Part shown: piece by piece, positions 16,160 to 25,674 of the stretch
Layout: every line of letters starts with the position of its first letter
Position numbering within the stretch: the stretch's first letter is position 1
From: Bacillus sp. cl95
GTDB lineage: Bacteria; Bacillota; Bacilli; Bacillales; Cytobacillaceae
Assembly: GCF_900115925.1 (NCBI RefSeq)
Contig: NZ_FOYF01000002.1
Span: forward strand, 406,194-470,193
Reading direction: 5' to 3'
Length of the DNA stretch: 64,000 nt
Program-made: the position numbers and the translations under genes
The notes under the pieces: generated by a model
Seen by the model: only the letters and a program-made list of their open reading frames with translations
What the model was told of the DNA's origin: nothing
Databases searched by the model: none

Positions 16160-17474
16160 CCTATATGACGACGGTGTAACGAATCATTCACTTTCTTCTT
16201 CGATTATTAACCATGAGGAAGCCAAACATGTTCAAGATGTAGGGCTAAATGAACCATTAAGAATATTTATCTTAACATGGGAGTTTCCTCCGAATATTTT
16301 AGGTGGATTAGCCGCGCATACTTATGGACTTGCAACTGCTCTTAACGAAGTGAACTGTGAAGTCCATGTTTTGACTTCTCAGCGTCCAGGTCTTGAAGAA
16401 TACGAGAATATGAATGGAGTCCATATACATCGAGTAACTCCTCTAAACCAAGATGATCCAGATTTCTCTTATTGGATTGGAGGCTTGAATTTAGCCATGG
16501 TTAGGAAAGCGATGGATTTGGTCGAAAAAAATCATCTGCCCTCTCTTATCCATGCGCATGATTGGCTCGTCTGCGGTGCTGCCATTTCTTTAAAGAACAC
16601 CTTAAGAGTTCCATTACTTGCTACCATTCATGCAACCGAATATGGAAGGAATAATGGAATCCACACTGAACTTCAAAGGTTCATCTATCAAAAAGAGCAA
16701 CAATTGATAAATGAGGCGAATCAAGTGATCGTTTGTAGCGACTTTATGAAAAATGAATTGCTCTCGGTTTTTGATGCAACCGAAAAGGAAATCGCGGTCC
16801 TCCCTAATGGTATTCATTGTAAAATGTCCTCCAACGAAAGTCATTCTTTTGTGTTCCCACACTTTCCAGAGAAAGCAATGGTCTTTTCATTAGGAAGGAT
16901 TGTGAAGGAAAAAGGTTTTGAGACCTTAATTGCTGCGGCTAAAATAGCAAAAGAAATGAAGATTGATGTATATTTCTTGATTGGTGGAAAAGGACCGATG
17001 CTTGAAGGATACCGACAAAAGGTAAGAGATTTAGGTTTAGAAGAGGACGTGTTTTTCCTCGGCTATATTGATAATAACCAAAGAGATATTTTGTTCTCAG
17101 AATGTGACATCGCTGTTTTTCCTAGCTTATATGAACCGTTTGGAATTGTTGCCTTAGAGTCGATGAGTCAAGGAGTGCCGACAATTGTTTCGGAAACGGG
17201 TGGCTTGAAGGGAATTGTGAAACACTTACAAACAGGAATGCAGATGGATCCTGGCAATGCCGAAGATTTGGTGAACCATTTGCTGTATCTAATTAAAAAT
17301 CCTAAGCAGGCCGAACAAATGGGGCAAAATGGTAAAAAAATAGTGGAAAGCATGTACAGTTGGACAAGGGTGGCAACCAATACAATGCGATTAATGCAAG
17401 ACCTCGTTCTTTTGCATAAAGTAGATACCGAAAATGATTTGAAAGACAATAATACATTGAAGGTGTCAAACTGA
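16134..17474 (+). CDS. Glycosyltransferase family 4 (glycogen-synthase-like)
   Basis: 446 residues with a GT-B fold. The N-terminal half begins after a 40-residue tail with LTWEFPPNILGGLAAHTYGL, the sugar-acceptor glycine-rich loop, and continues with HAHDWLVCGAAI and the ATIHATEYGRNNGI segment seen in archaeal-type glycogen synthases. The C-terminal half has SLGRIVKEKGFETLI and the nucleotide-sugar motif FPSLYEPFGIVALESMSQG, with the EX7E glutamates. It should transfer a nucleotide-activated hexose to a glucan or similar acceptor in the cytoplasm. Donor and acceptor are not determinable from sequence. It overlaps both neighbours (26 bases upstream, one base downstream), so all three are translated together. 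Confidence 0.85.
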   Translation: MMNRERNASLYDDGVTNHSLSSSIINHEEAKHVQDVGLNEPLRIFILTWEFPPNILGGLAAHTYGLATALNEVNCEVHVLTSQRPGLEEYENMNGVHIHRVTPLNQDDPDFSYWIGGLNLAMVRKAMDLVEKNHLPSLIHAHDWLVCGAAISLKNTLRVPLLATIHATEYGRNNGIHTELQRFIYQKEQQLINEANQVIVCSDFMKNELLSVFDATEKEIAVLPNGIHCKMSSNESHSFVFPHFPEKAMVFSLGRIVKEKGFETLIAAAKIAKEMKIDVYFLIGGKGPMLEGYRQKVRDLGLEEDVFFLGYIDNNQRDILFSECDIAVFPSLYEPFGIVALESMSQGVPTIVSETGGLKGIVKHLQTGMQMDPGNAEDLVNHLLYLIKNPKQAEQMGQNGKKIVESMYSWTRVATNTMRLMQDLVLLHKVDTENDLKDNNTLKVSN

Positions 17475-18094
17475 TGATGAAACCTTTTACAGAAACTATT
17501 GAATTTAAAAAAGAAGTGAATAGTTTAGAACAATTTTTATGTTCTACAGGCTTATGGAAAAATGGGGAAATACACTGGTTAAAAGATACATCTGACCATT
17601 GGGATCATATAGGAATAAAAACTACAGTGGAAGATATCGAATCTAATATTAGACTGTATTCCATCCAGCTTACGAATCACCAGTCTCATGATATTAATCT
17701 CAAATTACTTTCCAAACACCAGATGAAAACAGCAGGACATGAGCACATGACCTTTGTGTCTCCTGCAGAAAATGTTATTCTTCATTTCATAGAGCACAAG
17801 GTCATCCTTGTAAATGGTTGCTGCCAGGGTGAAGGCATGAAACAAAGTACAACTCAATCAAGCATAAATATCGACGATGAAATTTATTGGTCATCTTCGG
17901 AAAAAGGAATTTTGAAATATCAGCCAATGGCGAAAGGGAAAGTAGGCAGTGTTTTTAGTCTAAACGTGAATTTACAAGGAAATTCAGGGGTTCGTCTATA
18001 TACATGGATGATAGAAGGAGAGACAAAAAACGAAGTCATTCAACTTGATTCATCACTTTTAAAAAACAGACTAGCATTTCCTGTAGAAAGGTGA
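17474..18094 (+). CDS. Unknown protein of the DUF4912-glycosyltransferase operon
   Basis: 206 residues, no signal peptide or membrane segment, beta-strand-rich in appearance and with many histidines in the first half (DTSDHWDHIGIKT, TNHQSHDINLK, KTAGHEHMTF). I do not recognise a family. The alternating hydrophobic pattern and the tryptophans near residues 23, 30 and 39 would suit a sugar-binding beta sandwich, but this is only inference. It starts at an ATG overlapping the glycosyltransferase stop (TGATG), with GAAGGTG before it. No terminator is seen before rpmG, so rpmG may receive read-through. Confidence 0.6.
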   Translation: MMKPFTETIEFKKEVNSLEQFLCSTGLWKNGEIHWLKDTSDHWDHIGIKTTVEDIESNIRLYSIQLTNHQSHDINLKLLSKHQMKTAGHEHMTFVSPAENVILHFIEHKVILVNGCCQGEGMKQSTTQSSINIDDEIYWSSSEKGILKYQPMAKGKVGSVFSLNVNLQGNSGVRLYTWMIEGETKNEVIQLDSSLLKNRLAFPVER

Positions 18095-18150
18095 TATTAT
18101 AGAAAAGTCGTATAAACGAACTAGCTTGAAATCGTTTGGAGGGAAATTAC

Positions 18151-18300
18151 ATGCGCGTTAATATCACATTAGCTTGTACAGAGTGTGGAGATCGTAACTA
18201 TATTTCTACAAAAAATAAACGTAACAATCCTGATCGTCTTGAGCTAAAGAAGTATTGCCCAAGAGAAAAGCGTACAACAGCACATCGTGAAACAAAATAA
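18151..18300 (+). CDS. rpmG: 50S ribosomal protein L33 RpmG
   Basis: 49 residues, the full length of bacterial L33. It reads [20 protein letters not shown], then [20 protein letters not shown]. The zinc-binding cysteines remain as CTEC and the single YC in the second half, so one ligand of the usual second CxxC pair is missing (CPRE where C+ forms have CPxC). TGGAGGG lies eight bases before the ATG. It is followed by a strong terminator. Bacillus genomes usually carry more than one rpmG; this corresponds to the copy near yqgN. Confidence 0.95.
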   Translation: MRVNITLACTECGDRNYISTKNKRNNPDRLELKKYCPREKRTTAHRETK

Positions 18301-18327
18301 GCAGTAGGGCTTCCTGCTGCTTTTTTT
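18301..18327 (+). terminator. Terminator after rpmG
   Basis: GCAGTAGG-gctt-CCTGCTGC stem followed by seven T residues, directly after the stop codon. Confidence 0.88.
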
Positions 18328-18363
18328 GTTGTCTAAAAATATTGTTTGCAGGGGGATTCAGAG

Positions 18364-18930
18364 ATGAATGAAAAAGATCTTTTGCGAAAAAAATTAAAAT
18401 CACAATTATCAAATATGCCTAACCACCTCTATGAGCAATCTTCAGATACCATTGCAAAACTCCTCTATCAACAGCCGGAATGGAATAATTCCAATACAAT
18501 TGGGATAACAATTTCCAAACAACCAGAAGTACATACACGTAAGATTATTATCGAGGCATGGAATCAGAAAAAAACAATTGTTGTTCCTAAATGTCATCCA
18601 AAATCCCGCAAGATGGAATTCCGGGAGATTACCGACTATTCGCAGCTAGAGTCAGTATATTATGGATTACTTGAACCGATTGTGGATAAGACAAGGCTCA
18701 TACATAAAGAAGAGATAGATTTACTCATTGTTCCTGGTTTAGGTTACACAAGGGATGGGTTTAGACTCGGTTTTGGAGGGGGTTATTATGACCGTTACCT
18801 GCAGAATTACTCTGGTCATACGATTTCCTTGGCTTTTCAATCACAGCTTGTAGAGGAGTTAATGGTAGAAGGCCATGACATCGCTGTAAAGAAGATCATA
18901 ACGGACAAAGAGGTTATTCCTATAAAATGA
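18364..18930 (+). CDS. yqgN: 5-formyltetrahydrofolate cyclo-ligase YqgN
   Basis: A 188-residue enzyme that converts 5-formyltetrahydrofolate to methenyltetrahydrofolate with ATP, in cytoplasmic one-carbon metabolism. Family motifs: an N-terminal KDLLRKKLKSQL helix, KTIVVPKCHP near residue 78, the IDLLIVPGLGYTRDGFRLGF loop near residues 119-138 that binds substrate, and GGGYYDRYL. I chose ATG 18364, which has GGGGG eight bases upstream; the TTG at 18346 lies before that site. It overlaps the next gene by four bases (ATGA). Position matches yqgN in B. subtilis. Confidence 0.92.
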   Translation: MNEKDLLRKKLKSQLSNMPNHLYEQSSDTIAKLLYQQPEWNNSNTIGITISKQPEVHTRKIIIEAWNQKKTIVVPKCHPKSRKMEFREITDYSQLESVYYGLLEPIVDKTRLIHKEEIDLLIVPGLGYTRDGFRLGFGGGYYDRYLQNYSGHTISLAFQSQLVEELMVEGHDIAVKKIITDKEVIPIK

Positions 18931-19718
18931 TAATAGATGCCATAGTTGTTTTCTCGATTCTCATAATCAGTTTCCTCGGCTACCTAACTCACTCACTGAC
19001 CATTTCTGGTTCGATAAGTGCAATTATTGTCGGCTCTTGTGTATATATAGGCTTTGGAGTGCCAGGTCTTATTCTCCTTGGTACATTTTTTGCCACTTCA
19101 ACATTTTGGTCGAAATATAAAAGTGCAAAGAAAAAGTCGATTGAAGAGAAATTGGAAAAGGACGGCAAAAGAGATTGGCAGCAAGTGGCTGCCAACGGTG
19201 GTGCGGCTGCGGCCATTAGCTTGATTCAATTCATCAATCCCAATAATGTTTGGCTGGTGCTTTTTTGTATCGCCATTGCAAGTGCGAATTCAGATACATG
19301 GGCATCGGAGATTGGTTCATTAAGTAGAAAGAAACCTATTTTCATTAAGAATCTTAAGAGGGTTGAAAAAGGAACCTCTGGTGCGATCAGCTTATTAGGC
19401 ACAAGTTCCGCGGTAATGGGGTCATTTTTGATTGCTATAGTCGGAAAATGGGTTTTCAATCTTCATTCAACTAAAGATTTATGGATCGTTTTTGTTTTTG
19501 GTTTTTTAGGGAATATGATTGATACGATTATCGGAGCTTACTTTCAACAAACTTATCAATGCACCGTCTGTGGGATAGAAACGGAGAAAAAGAGTCATTG
19601 TGGAAAGAGGAACGTGAGATTGAGTGGATATCTAATCATTGATAATGATTTTGTCAATTTCCTCTCAGGTTTACTGTCTATGTTATTAGCCTACATCTCC
19701 CTAATTTCATTTTTGTAA
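18927..19718 (+). CDS. DUF92 family membrane protein
   Basis: 263 residues, five or six hydrophobic helices, with the DUF92/COG1836 hallmarks: ANSDTWASEIGSLS near residues 119-132, KGTSGAISLLGT near 148-159, and the FLGNMIDTIIGAYFQ stretch. Plant VTE6, a phytyl-phosphate kinase, belongs to the same family, so activity on an isoprenoid or polyprenyl phosphate is possible. This is unproven in bacteria. A short cysteine-rich segment (CTVCGIETEKKSHCGK) lies in a loop near residues 212-227. The start overlaps the yqgN stop, so the two are co-translated. It is an addition compared with B. subtilis order as I recall it. Confidence 0.75.
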   Translation: MIIDAIVVFSILIISFLGYLTHSLTISGSISAIIVGSCVYIGFGVPGLILLGTFFATSTFWSKYKSAKKKSIEEKLEKDGKRDWQQVAANGGAAAAISLIQFINPNNVWLVLFCIAIASANSDTWASEIGSLSRKKPIFIKNLKRVEKGTSGAISLLGTSSAVMGSFLIAIVGKWVFNLHSTKDLWIVFVFGFLGNMIDTIIGAYFQQTYQCTVCGIETEKKSHCGKRNVRLSGYLIIDNDFVNFLSGLLSMLLAYISLISFL

Positions 19719-19741
19719 CAATATCGCTACAAATTACTAGG

Positions 19742-19768
19742 TTTACACTATGAAAACATTAGTATAAT
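19742..19768 (+). promoter_or_regulatory. Candidate sigma-A promoter of ldh
   Basis: TTTACA (19742-19747) and TATAAT (19763-19768) are separated by 15 bp, slightly short. A perfect inverted repeat AATTCAT-TC-ATGAATT (19797-19812) lies just downstream and may be an operator. It does not match the Rex consensus. Confidence 0.45.
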
Positions 19769-19834
19769 TTGTCTATGTTCCATTATCTATTTTCTTAATT
19801 CATTCATGAATTCATTTATAAATGGAGATAATGA

Positions 19835-20821
<987 letters not shown>

Positions 20822-20920
20822 GATAAAGTAGAAAACTTAGGATAAAAAGCGACACTTCTTCTCACACTATAGTTGGATGCACATGAATGAAGTGCATAGA
20901 GAATAGTTGGGAGGTAGAGC

Positions 20921-21115
20921 ATGTCGCGTATGTTATCGTCCATCTTAATGATAGGAACATTAGGGTATTTTGGGTATCGGTACAGATACAGGCTGTTAAA
21001 TGTCATGATAGGAACTGGCTGGCTCCGCCGTTTAGCAGTTGGTTCGGTAATGAGTATGCCAGGAATTAGAAACAAGATGATGAATACGGTGTTTGGAGGA
21101 CCATCTGAATGGTGA
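20921..21115 (+). CDS. Small basic membrane-associated protein
   Basis: 64 residues: one hydrophobic N-terminal stretch (about 5-17, LSSILMIGTLGYFG), then a basic, aromatic segment (YRYRYRLLN) and a C-terminal amphipathic part with several methionines. GGGAGGT precedes the ATG by seven bases, so translation is likely. Position between yqgN and yqgQ is where B. subtilis has yqgO, also a small protein, but I cannot confirm homology. The terminator stem overlaps the last codons. Confidence 0.6.
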   Translation: MSRMLSSILMIGTLGYFGYRYRYRLLNVMIGTGWLRRLAVGSVMSMPGIRNKMMNTVFGGPSEW

Positions 21116-21138
21116 TATCACCACAGATGGTTTTTTTT
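21100..21138 (+). terminator. Terminator overlapping the small gene's 3' end
   Basis: ACCATCTG pairs with CAGATGGT around a 16-base loop that itself contains GGTGATATCACC, followed by seven T residues. Confidence 0.8.
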
Positions 21139-21141
21139 ATT

Positions 21142-22011
21142 CTATGATGCTGGAATAGCTTGGCGTAATACTATAGGTTCGCCATCGGATGTCTCGAAAA
21201 GTACAAGGAGATGTGTATTGTCTTTGGCCAAGAGAATAAGAGGCATTGTACTATTGATAGGAGACACCATCTTTCCATTGGCTTTCTTAATCCCAAGAAA
21301 ATAATTCTTGTATAATCCTTCCCACAAATTGCCGAGCACTCTTTGCTTTTTTCTCTTTGGCAAAGACTGAAAAGCATTTTTTTTACCACTTAGCAAATCT
21401 GTGAGTGGGATCGAATCATATGAACTCAAATTGATAGAATGAAATTTCGCAGCCTTTCTCCAGCTTTCTTGTAGTTCCTTTGTGACTTCCTTATCAATTA
21501 CTTTCTTCCAATCTGCTGAATCTTTATCGAATGGTGTCCTGAAGGATTGTAACGGACTCATAGTTGAATCGATTACGTATAAATAATCACCTGAAAGTTG
21601 TTGAGCGCTTGTAATCACATCTTTTTGATGCAGTTCGGCATAGTGAAAAATAATGGCTTGGAAAAGGCTACTATCATTTGCCTTAACTGTTTGTTGTTGA
21701 ATCGATTTTGATGTGTTTTGTTTCCAATCCCCTACTGTCGCAATCAATTTCCCATTGGCAAATAAGAACCCTAAATCTTGCCGTATATATGCTTTCCTAT
21801 CTAGGTCAGATTGGATTTTCCAGTCCACTTCATATTGTTTGGCAGGATTTTTACTTGTTAATGTTAGAGATGTGTTGGCAGTTCGAAAGGAAGCAGATGG
21901 ATCGATGGGGAAAAAAGTTATGGTCTCAACTGCAGGTTTCCAATTTACTTTATTTACAATGAGTATGAGTATGCTTACACCTATCAATAATCCAAAAAGT
22001 AGTTTTTTCAT
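21142..22011 (-). CDS. Membrane-anchored protein of unknown function
   Basis: 289 residues with one N-terminal membrane helix (about 3-20, KLLFGLLIGVSILILIV) and a large external domain with no motif I recognise. There is a basic patch KRKKQR near residue 220. No lipobox cysteine follows the helix, so it is an uncleaved anchor or a cleaved secreted protein. I chose ATG 22011; the ATG at 22020 overlaps the AAAGGATGG that serves it. It occupies the place where B. subtilis has the rhomboid protease yqgP, but it is not a rhomboid: there is only one helix and no GxSG within a helix. Confidence 0.7.
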   Translation of the reverse strand: MKKLLFGLLIGVSILILIVNKVNWKPAVETITFFPIDPSASFRTANTSLTLTSKNPAKQYEVDWKIQSDLDRKAYIRQDLGFLFANGKLIATVGDWKQNTSKSIQQQTVKANDSSLFQAIIFHYAELHQKDVITSAQQLSGDYLYVIDSTMSPLQSFRTPFDKDSADWKKVIDKEVTKELQESWRKAAKFHSINLSSYDSIPLTDLLSGKKNAFQSLPKRKKQRVLGNLWEGLYKNYFLGIKKANGKMVSPINSTMPLILLAKDNTHLLVLFETSDGEPIVLRQAIPAS

Positions 22012-22232
22012 ATACACCATCCTTTTCTTGCATAAATAGAAATGACAAAGGTCGTCCTCTTTGAATATATGGCTTATATGAATGGGACATACCTATTAAG
22101 TTGTAGAATGTCATCATGAGATTTTAAACTTATACATTAAGTTTGAAAAAAAGTCATTTCTCTGTACTTGAGGACAAGATTAGTTTGAATTATACTTGTT
22201 TGGTATGAACTTCTTTATACATAAGGGGATAA

Positions 22233-22445
22233 ATGATGAAATCAGTTTATGAAATTCAGCAATTTTTGAAGAAATATGGAACGATTATATATATAGGAGA
22301 AAGAGCAGCTGATCTGGAGCTGATGGAGGCTGAACTAAAAGAACTCTATCATGCGCAATTGATTGAACCAAAAGTATATCAAACCGCCATTTTGATTCTG
22401 CGTCAAGAATGGCACATGGAAATAGAGAAGAATAAACAATCTTAG
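22233..22445 (+). CDS. yqgQ: YqgQ family small protein
   Basis: 70 residues with the YqgQ pattern: [20 protein letters not shown], a short linker, then [17 protein letters not shown]. All helical and soluble. Function is not established; it is nearly always encoded just before glcK, as here (17-base gap), so a link to glucokinase is inferred from order. AAGGGG lies before the ATG. Confidence 0.88.
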   Translation: MMKSVYEIQQFLKKYGTIIYIGERAADLELMEAELKELYHAQLIEPKVYQTAILILRQEWHMEIEKNKQS

Positions 22446-22462
22446 AAAATAGGTGGAAAATC

Positions 22463-23440
22463 ATGGCTGATAAATGGCTTGTAGGTGTAGATTTAGGTGG
22501 AACAACAACGAAACTTGCTTTTATCAATGTATATGGAGAAATCATTCACAAATGGGAGATTCCTACAGATAATAGCGATGAAGGGAAAAATATTACGATT
22601 AATATTGCTAAATCTATTGATCAAACACTTGAAGAATTAGACGCTTCTAAATCCAAACTGTTAGGTATTGGTATGGGGGCACCGGGTCCAGTAAATTTAG
22701 CAACTGGAGTTGTTTATAAAACCGTAAATCTTGGTTGGAAGGATCATTATCCTTTAAAGGATCTTCTTGAAGTGGAAACTACTCTACCGGCAGTAATTGA
22801 TAATGACGCAAACTGTGCAGCTTTAGGTGAGATGTGGAAAGGCGCAGGAAATGGTGCGAAAGATTTAGTATGTGTGACTCTTGGCACAGGTGTTGGAGGC
22901 GGCGTAATCGCAAATGGAGATATTGTACAAGGCGTAAGTGGTGCAGCGGGGGAGATTGGTCATATTACCTCTATTCCATTCGGAGGAGCGCTTTGTGGCT
23001 GTGGCAAAACAGGTTGTCTAGAGACAATTGCTTCAGCTACAGGAATCGTTAGATTGGCAAACGAACGTCTTGGTGATGAAGAAATAAACAGTTCATTAAG
23101 AGATATACTCATCAGTAACGGTAAAATTTCTGCTAAGGACGTCTTTGACCATGCAAGAAATGGTGATGAGATGGCTCTTAAAGTACTTGACGAAGTAGGA
23201 ATGCATTTAGGTTTAGCTCTCGCTAATATCGCCAACACTCTAAATCCAGAAAAAATAGTTCTTGGAGGCGGGGTTTCAAAAGCAGGCGATGTATTACTCA
23301 ATATCGTTAAATCCAACTTTGAAAAATTCGCGTTCCCAAGAGTGAAAGAATCAACAAATATCACCCTTGCTACATTAGGAAATGATGCTGGTGTCATCGG
23401 TGCTGCCTGGTTAATCAAAAACAAAACTTCGTTGATATAA
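22463..23440 (+). CDS. glcK: Glucokinase GlcK (ROK family)
   Basis: A 325-residue ATP-dependent kinase making glucose 6-phosphate. ROK features: the phosphate-binding loop [11 protein letters not shown] near residues 9-19, [13 protein letters not shown] near 73-85, the catalytic aspartate in [22 protein letters not shown], and the zinc-binding [10 protein letters not shown] near residues 175-184. A second glycine loop, [11 protein letters not shown], lies near 272. AGGTGG precedes the ATG. Co-transcribed with yqgQ; followed by a strong terminator. Confidence 0.96.
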   Translation: MADKWLVGVDLGGTTTKLAFINVYGEIIHKWEIPTDNSDEGKNITINIAKSIDQTLEELDASKSKLLGIGMGAPGPVNLATGVVYKTVNLGWKDHYPLKDLLEVETTLPAVIDNDANCAALGEMWKGAGNGAKDLVCVTLGTGVGGGVIANGDIVQGVSGAAGEIGHITSIPFGGALCGCGKTGCLETIASATGIVRLANERLGDEEINSSLRDILISNGKISAKDVFDHARNGDEMALKVLDEVGMHLGLALANIANTLNPEKIVLGGGVSKAGDVLLNIVKSNFEKFAFPRVKESTNITLATLGNDAGVIGAAWLIKNKTSLI

Positions 23441-23442
23441 TC

Positions 23443-23482
23443 AAAAAGAGTTTTCGGGATGTCCCTGAAAACTCTTTTTTTG
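23443..23482 (+). terminator. Terminator after glcK
   Basis: AAAAAGAGTTTTCGGGA pairs with TCCCTGAAAACTCTTTTT (one G-T pair) with a two-base loop. Confidence 0.92.
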
Positions 23483-23694
23483 ATGATTCAAGTCTGAAAC
23501 TTTTTTGTGTTTCAATCGTCTAATGAGTAGGGAAAAAGAATAACGTTGAATATATATTGTAATCAATTGCTATTAAACGATGATTGCATTTAAGTAAAAT
23601 TAGTATTAATATTATTTTTGGTCATTTTGTCAAGAAAACTGTACATATAAAAATTTTCCATATCTGTTATTGAAACAGGGAGGGTATAACTCGT

Positions 23695-25557
23695 ATGAAA
23701 AAAATTAAGGAGTCAAAGTTGTCGCTTATTATTGTAGCGACAGTTCTACTTTGGCTGAAAACATACCTCGTCTATAAAACTAGTTTTGACATAAAAATAG
23801 AAAATTGGAGACAGGAATTCATTCTTTTTATTAATCCGTTAAGTTTCCTATTGTTTATTTTTGGAATCAGCCTGTTTATGAATGACAAGAAACGCAACCC
23901 CTATATTTTGATTTCCAGTTTCCTTGTTTCTTGTATTCTTTTCGCTAATGTAATCTTCTATCGATTTTTTAATGATTTCTTAACCATCCCCGTTCTTTTC
24001 CAAACTAGTAATATGAGTGATTTGGGAAGCAGTGTAAATGAACTTTTACATTTTAGTGATTTCTTTTATTTTGCAGACGTAGCCCTGTTAGCAATGATTA
24101 TTAAAGTAAAACCAAAGTCTATAAAATTTGATCAATTTACGCGCGTGAATCGTAGAGTTTATGTCTTAGCAAGTATAGCGCTTGCCTTTTTCAATCTTGG
24201 ATTGGCGGAAGCAGAACGGCCGCAATTGTTAACGAGAACCTTTGATAGGGAGATGCTGGTAAAGAATATCGGTACCTATAATTATCACATTTATGACGCT
24301 TTCTTACAGTCAAAGTCATCAGCGCAGAGAGCTCTTGCTGATGGTAGTGAACTGGCTGATATAGACAATTATATTCGTGCAAATTATACGCCCCCAAATC
24401 CAAAAATGTTCGGGATTGCCAAAGGTAAAAATGTCATTATGATTTCGATGGAGTCAACACAAAACTTTGTAATCAACCGTTCAATTAATGGCCAGGAAAT
24501 CACGCCCTTCCTTAATGATTTTATTAAGGAAAGCTACTATTTCGAAAACTTTTATCATCAAACAGGGCAAGGGAAAACTTCTGATTCAGAATTTATTGTA
24601 GAAAACTCTCTATACCCCTTAAGTCGAGGCGCTGTATTCTTTACTCATTCAGGAAACGAGTTTCAAGCTACTCCTGAGATCTTGAATGAAAACGGATACT
24701 ATACAGCTTCCCTTCACGCAAATAATAAAAGTTTTTGGAATCGTGATATCATGTATAAATCCTTAGGATATCAACGTTTTTATTCAATGAATGACTATGA
24801 AATTACTGCTGAAAACTCGATTGGCTGGGGATTAGAAGATAAAGAATTTTTTGAACAGTCCATTGAACATCTTAAGAATATGCCAAAGCCATTTTATTCG
24901 AAGTTCATTACATTGACGAATCATTTTCCGTTTGAATTGAATGAAGAGGATCGACTAATTGATCCTTTCACATCTGACGATAAAACGGTTAATAACTACT
25001 TACCGACCGTTCGTTATACTGATGAAGCATTAAAGTATTTTGTGCAAAGGTTAAAAGATGAAGGGCTATATGAAAATTCCATTATCATTATTTATGGAGA
25101 TCATTATGGAATTTCAGAAAATCACCATAAAGCAATGGGGGATTTGTTAGGTAAAGAAATCGATCGTTTCGAAAGTACTCAATTGCAAAGAGTACCCCTC
25201 ATTATTCATATACCCGGACAAAAGGGAAAAAAGATAGCTACAGTTTCAGGACAAATGGATTTGAAACCTACCATTCTTCATTTATTGGGGATAGACACGA
25301 AGAAAAACATGGATTTTGGCTCTGATTTATTTTCACAAGATAAGAAAGAATTAACTGTGTTACGTGATGGTAGCTTTATAACAGCTGACTATTTGTATAC
25401 ACGTGAAACCTGCTATGATAAATCCTCTGGCCAACCGATTGAAGTGAATTATTGCGAGCCTTATATGGATACAGCTAAAAAAGAGCTGGATTACTCTGAT
25501 AAGATCATTTATGGAGACCTATTAAGATTTTATAATGACTTACCACTTCAAAAGTAA
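23695..25557 (+). CDS. yqgS: Lipoteichoic acid synthase-like protein YqgS
   Basis: A 620-residue membrane sulfatase-fold enzyme. Five N-terminal transmembrane helices (about 8-26, 43-62, 68-88, 110-130, 148-166) are followed by a linker and an external catalytic domain from about residue 240. The metal ligand is in MISMEST, and the threonine nucleophile lies in [10 protein letters not shown] near residue 295. The glycerol-phosphate-binding site shows in [12 protein letters not shown], and the [13 protein letters not shown] loop carries further ligands. It transfers glycerol phosphate from phosphatidylglycerol, building or priming lipoteichoic acid. In B. subtilis YqgS is a minor LtaS paralogue active in sporulation. 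GGGAGGG lies ten bases before the ATG. Confidence 0.92.
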   Translation: MKKIKESKLSLIIVATVLLWLKTYLVYKTSFDIKIENWRQEFILFINPLSFLLFIFGISLFMNDKKRNPYILISSFLVSCILFANVIFYRFFNDFLTIPVLFQTSNMSDLGSSVNELLHFSDFFYFADVALLAMIIKVKPKSIKFDQFTRVNRRVYVLASIALAFFNLGLAEAERPQLLTRTFDREMLVKNIGTYNYHIYDAFLQSKSSAQRALADGSELADIDNYIRANYTPPNPKMFGIAKGKNVIMISMESTQNFVINRSINGQEITPFLNDFIKESYYFENFYHQTGQGKTSDSEFIVENSLYPLSRGAVFFTHSGNEFQATPEILNENGYYTASLHANNKSFWNRDIMYKSLGYQRFYSMNDYEITAENSIGWGLEDKEFFEQSIEHLKNMPKPFYSKFITLTNHFPFELNEEDRLIDPFTSDDKTVNNYLPTVRYTDEALKYFVQRLKDEGLYENSIIIIYGDHYGISENHHKAMGDLLGKEIDRFESTQLQRVPLIIHIPGQKGKKIATVSGQMDLKPTILHLLGIDTKKNMDFGSDLFSQDKKELTVLRDGSFITADYLYTRETCYDKSSGQPIEVNYCEPYMDTAKKELDYSDKIIYGDLLRFYNDLPLQK

Positions 25558-25567
25558 CGAATAGATT

Positions 25568-25606
25568 AAAAAAGAAATTCCTGCATGTGCAGGTTTTTCT
25601 TTTTTA
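25568..25606 (+). terminator. Terminator after yqgS
   Basis: AAAAAAGAAATTCCTGCA pairs with TGCAGGTTTTTCTTTTTT (one mismatch) around a two-base loop. Confidence 0.88.
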
Positions 25607-25674
25607 TAAAGGTTTGTAAGGGTATTTTTCTTCTTTTCTTTCATATGTTTTTATGATGAAAAGGGGGGATTGGA

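Noticed and set aside
19742-19812. Rex operator for ldh
   Set aside because: The AATTCAT-TC-ATGAATT palindrome does not fit the TTGTGAA-N6-TTCACAA pattern.
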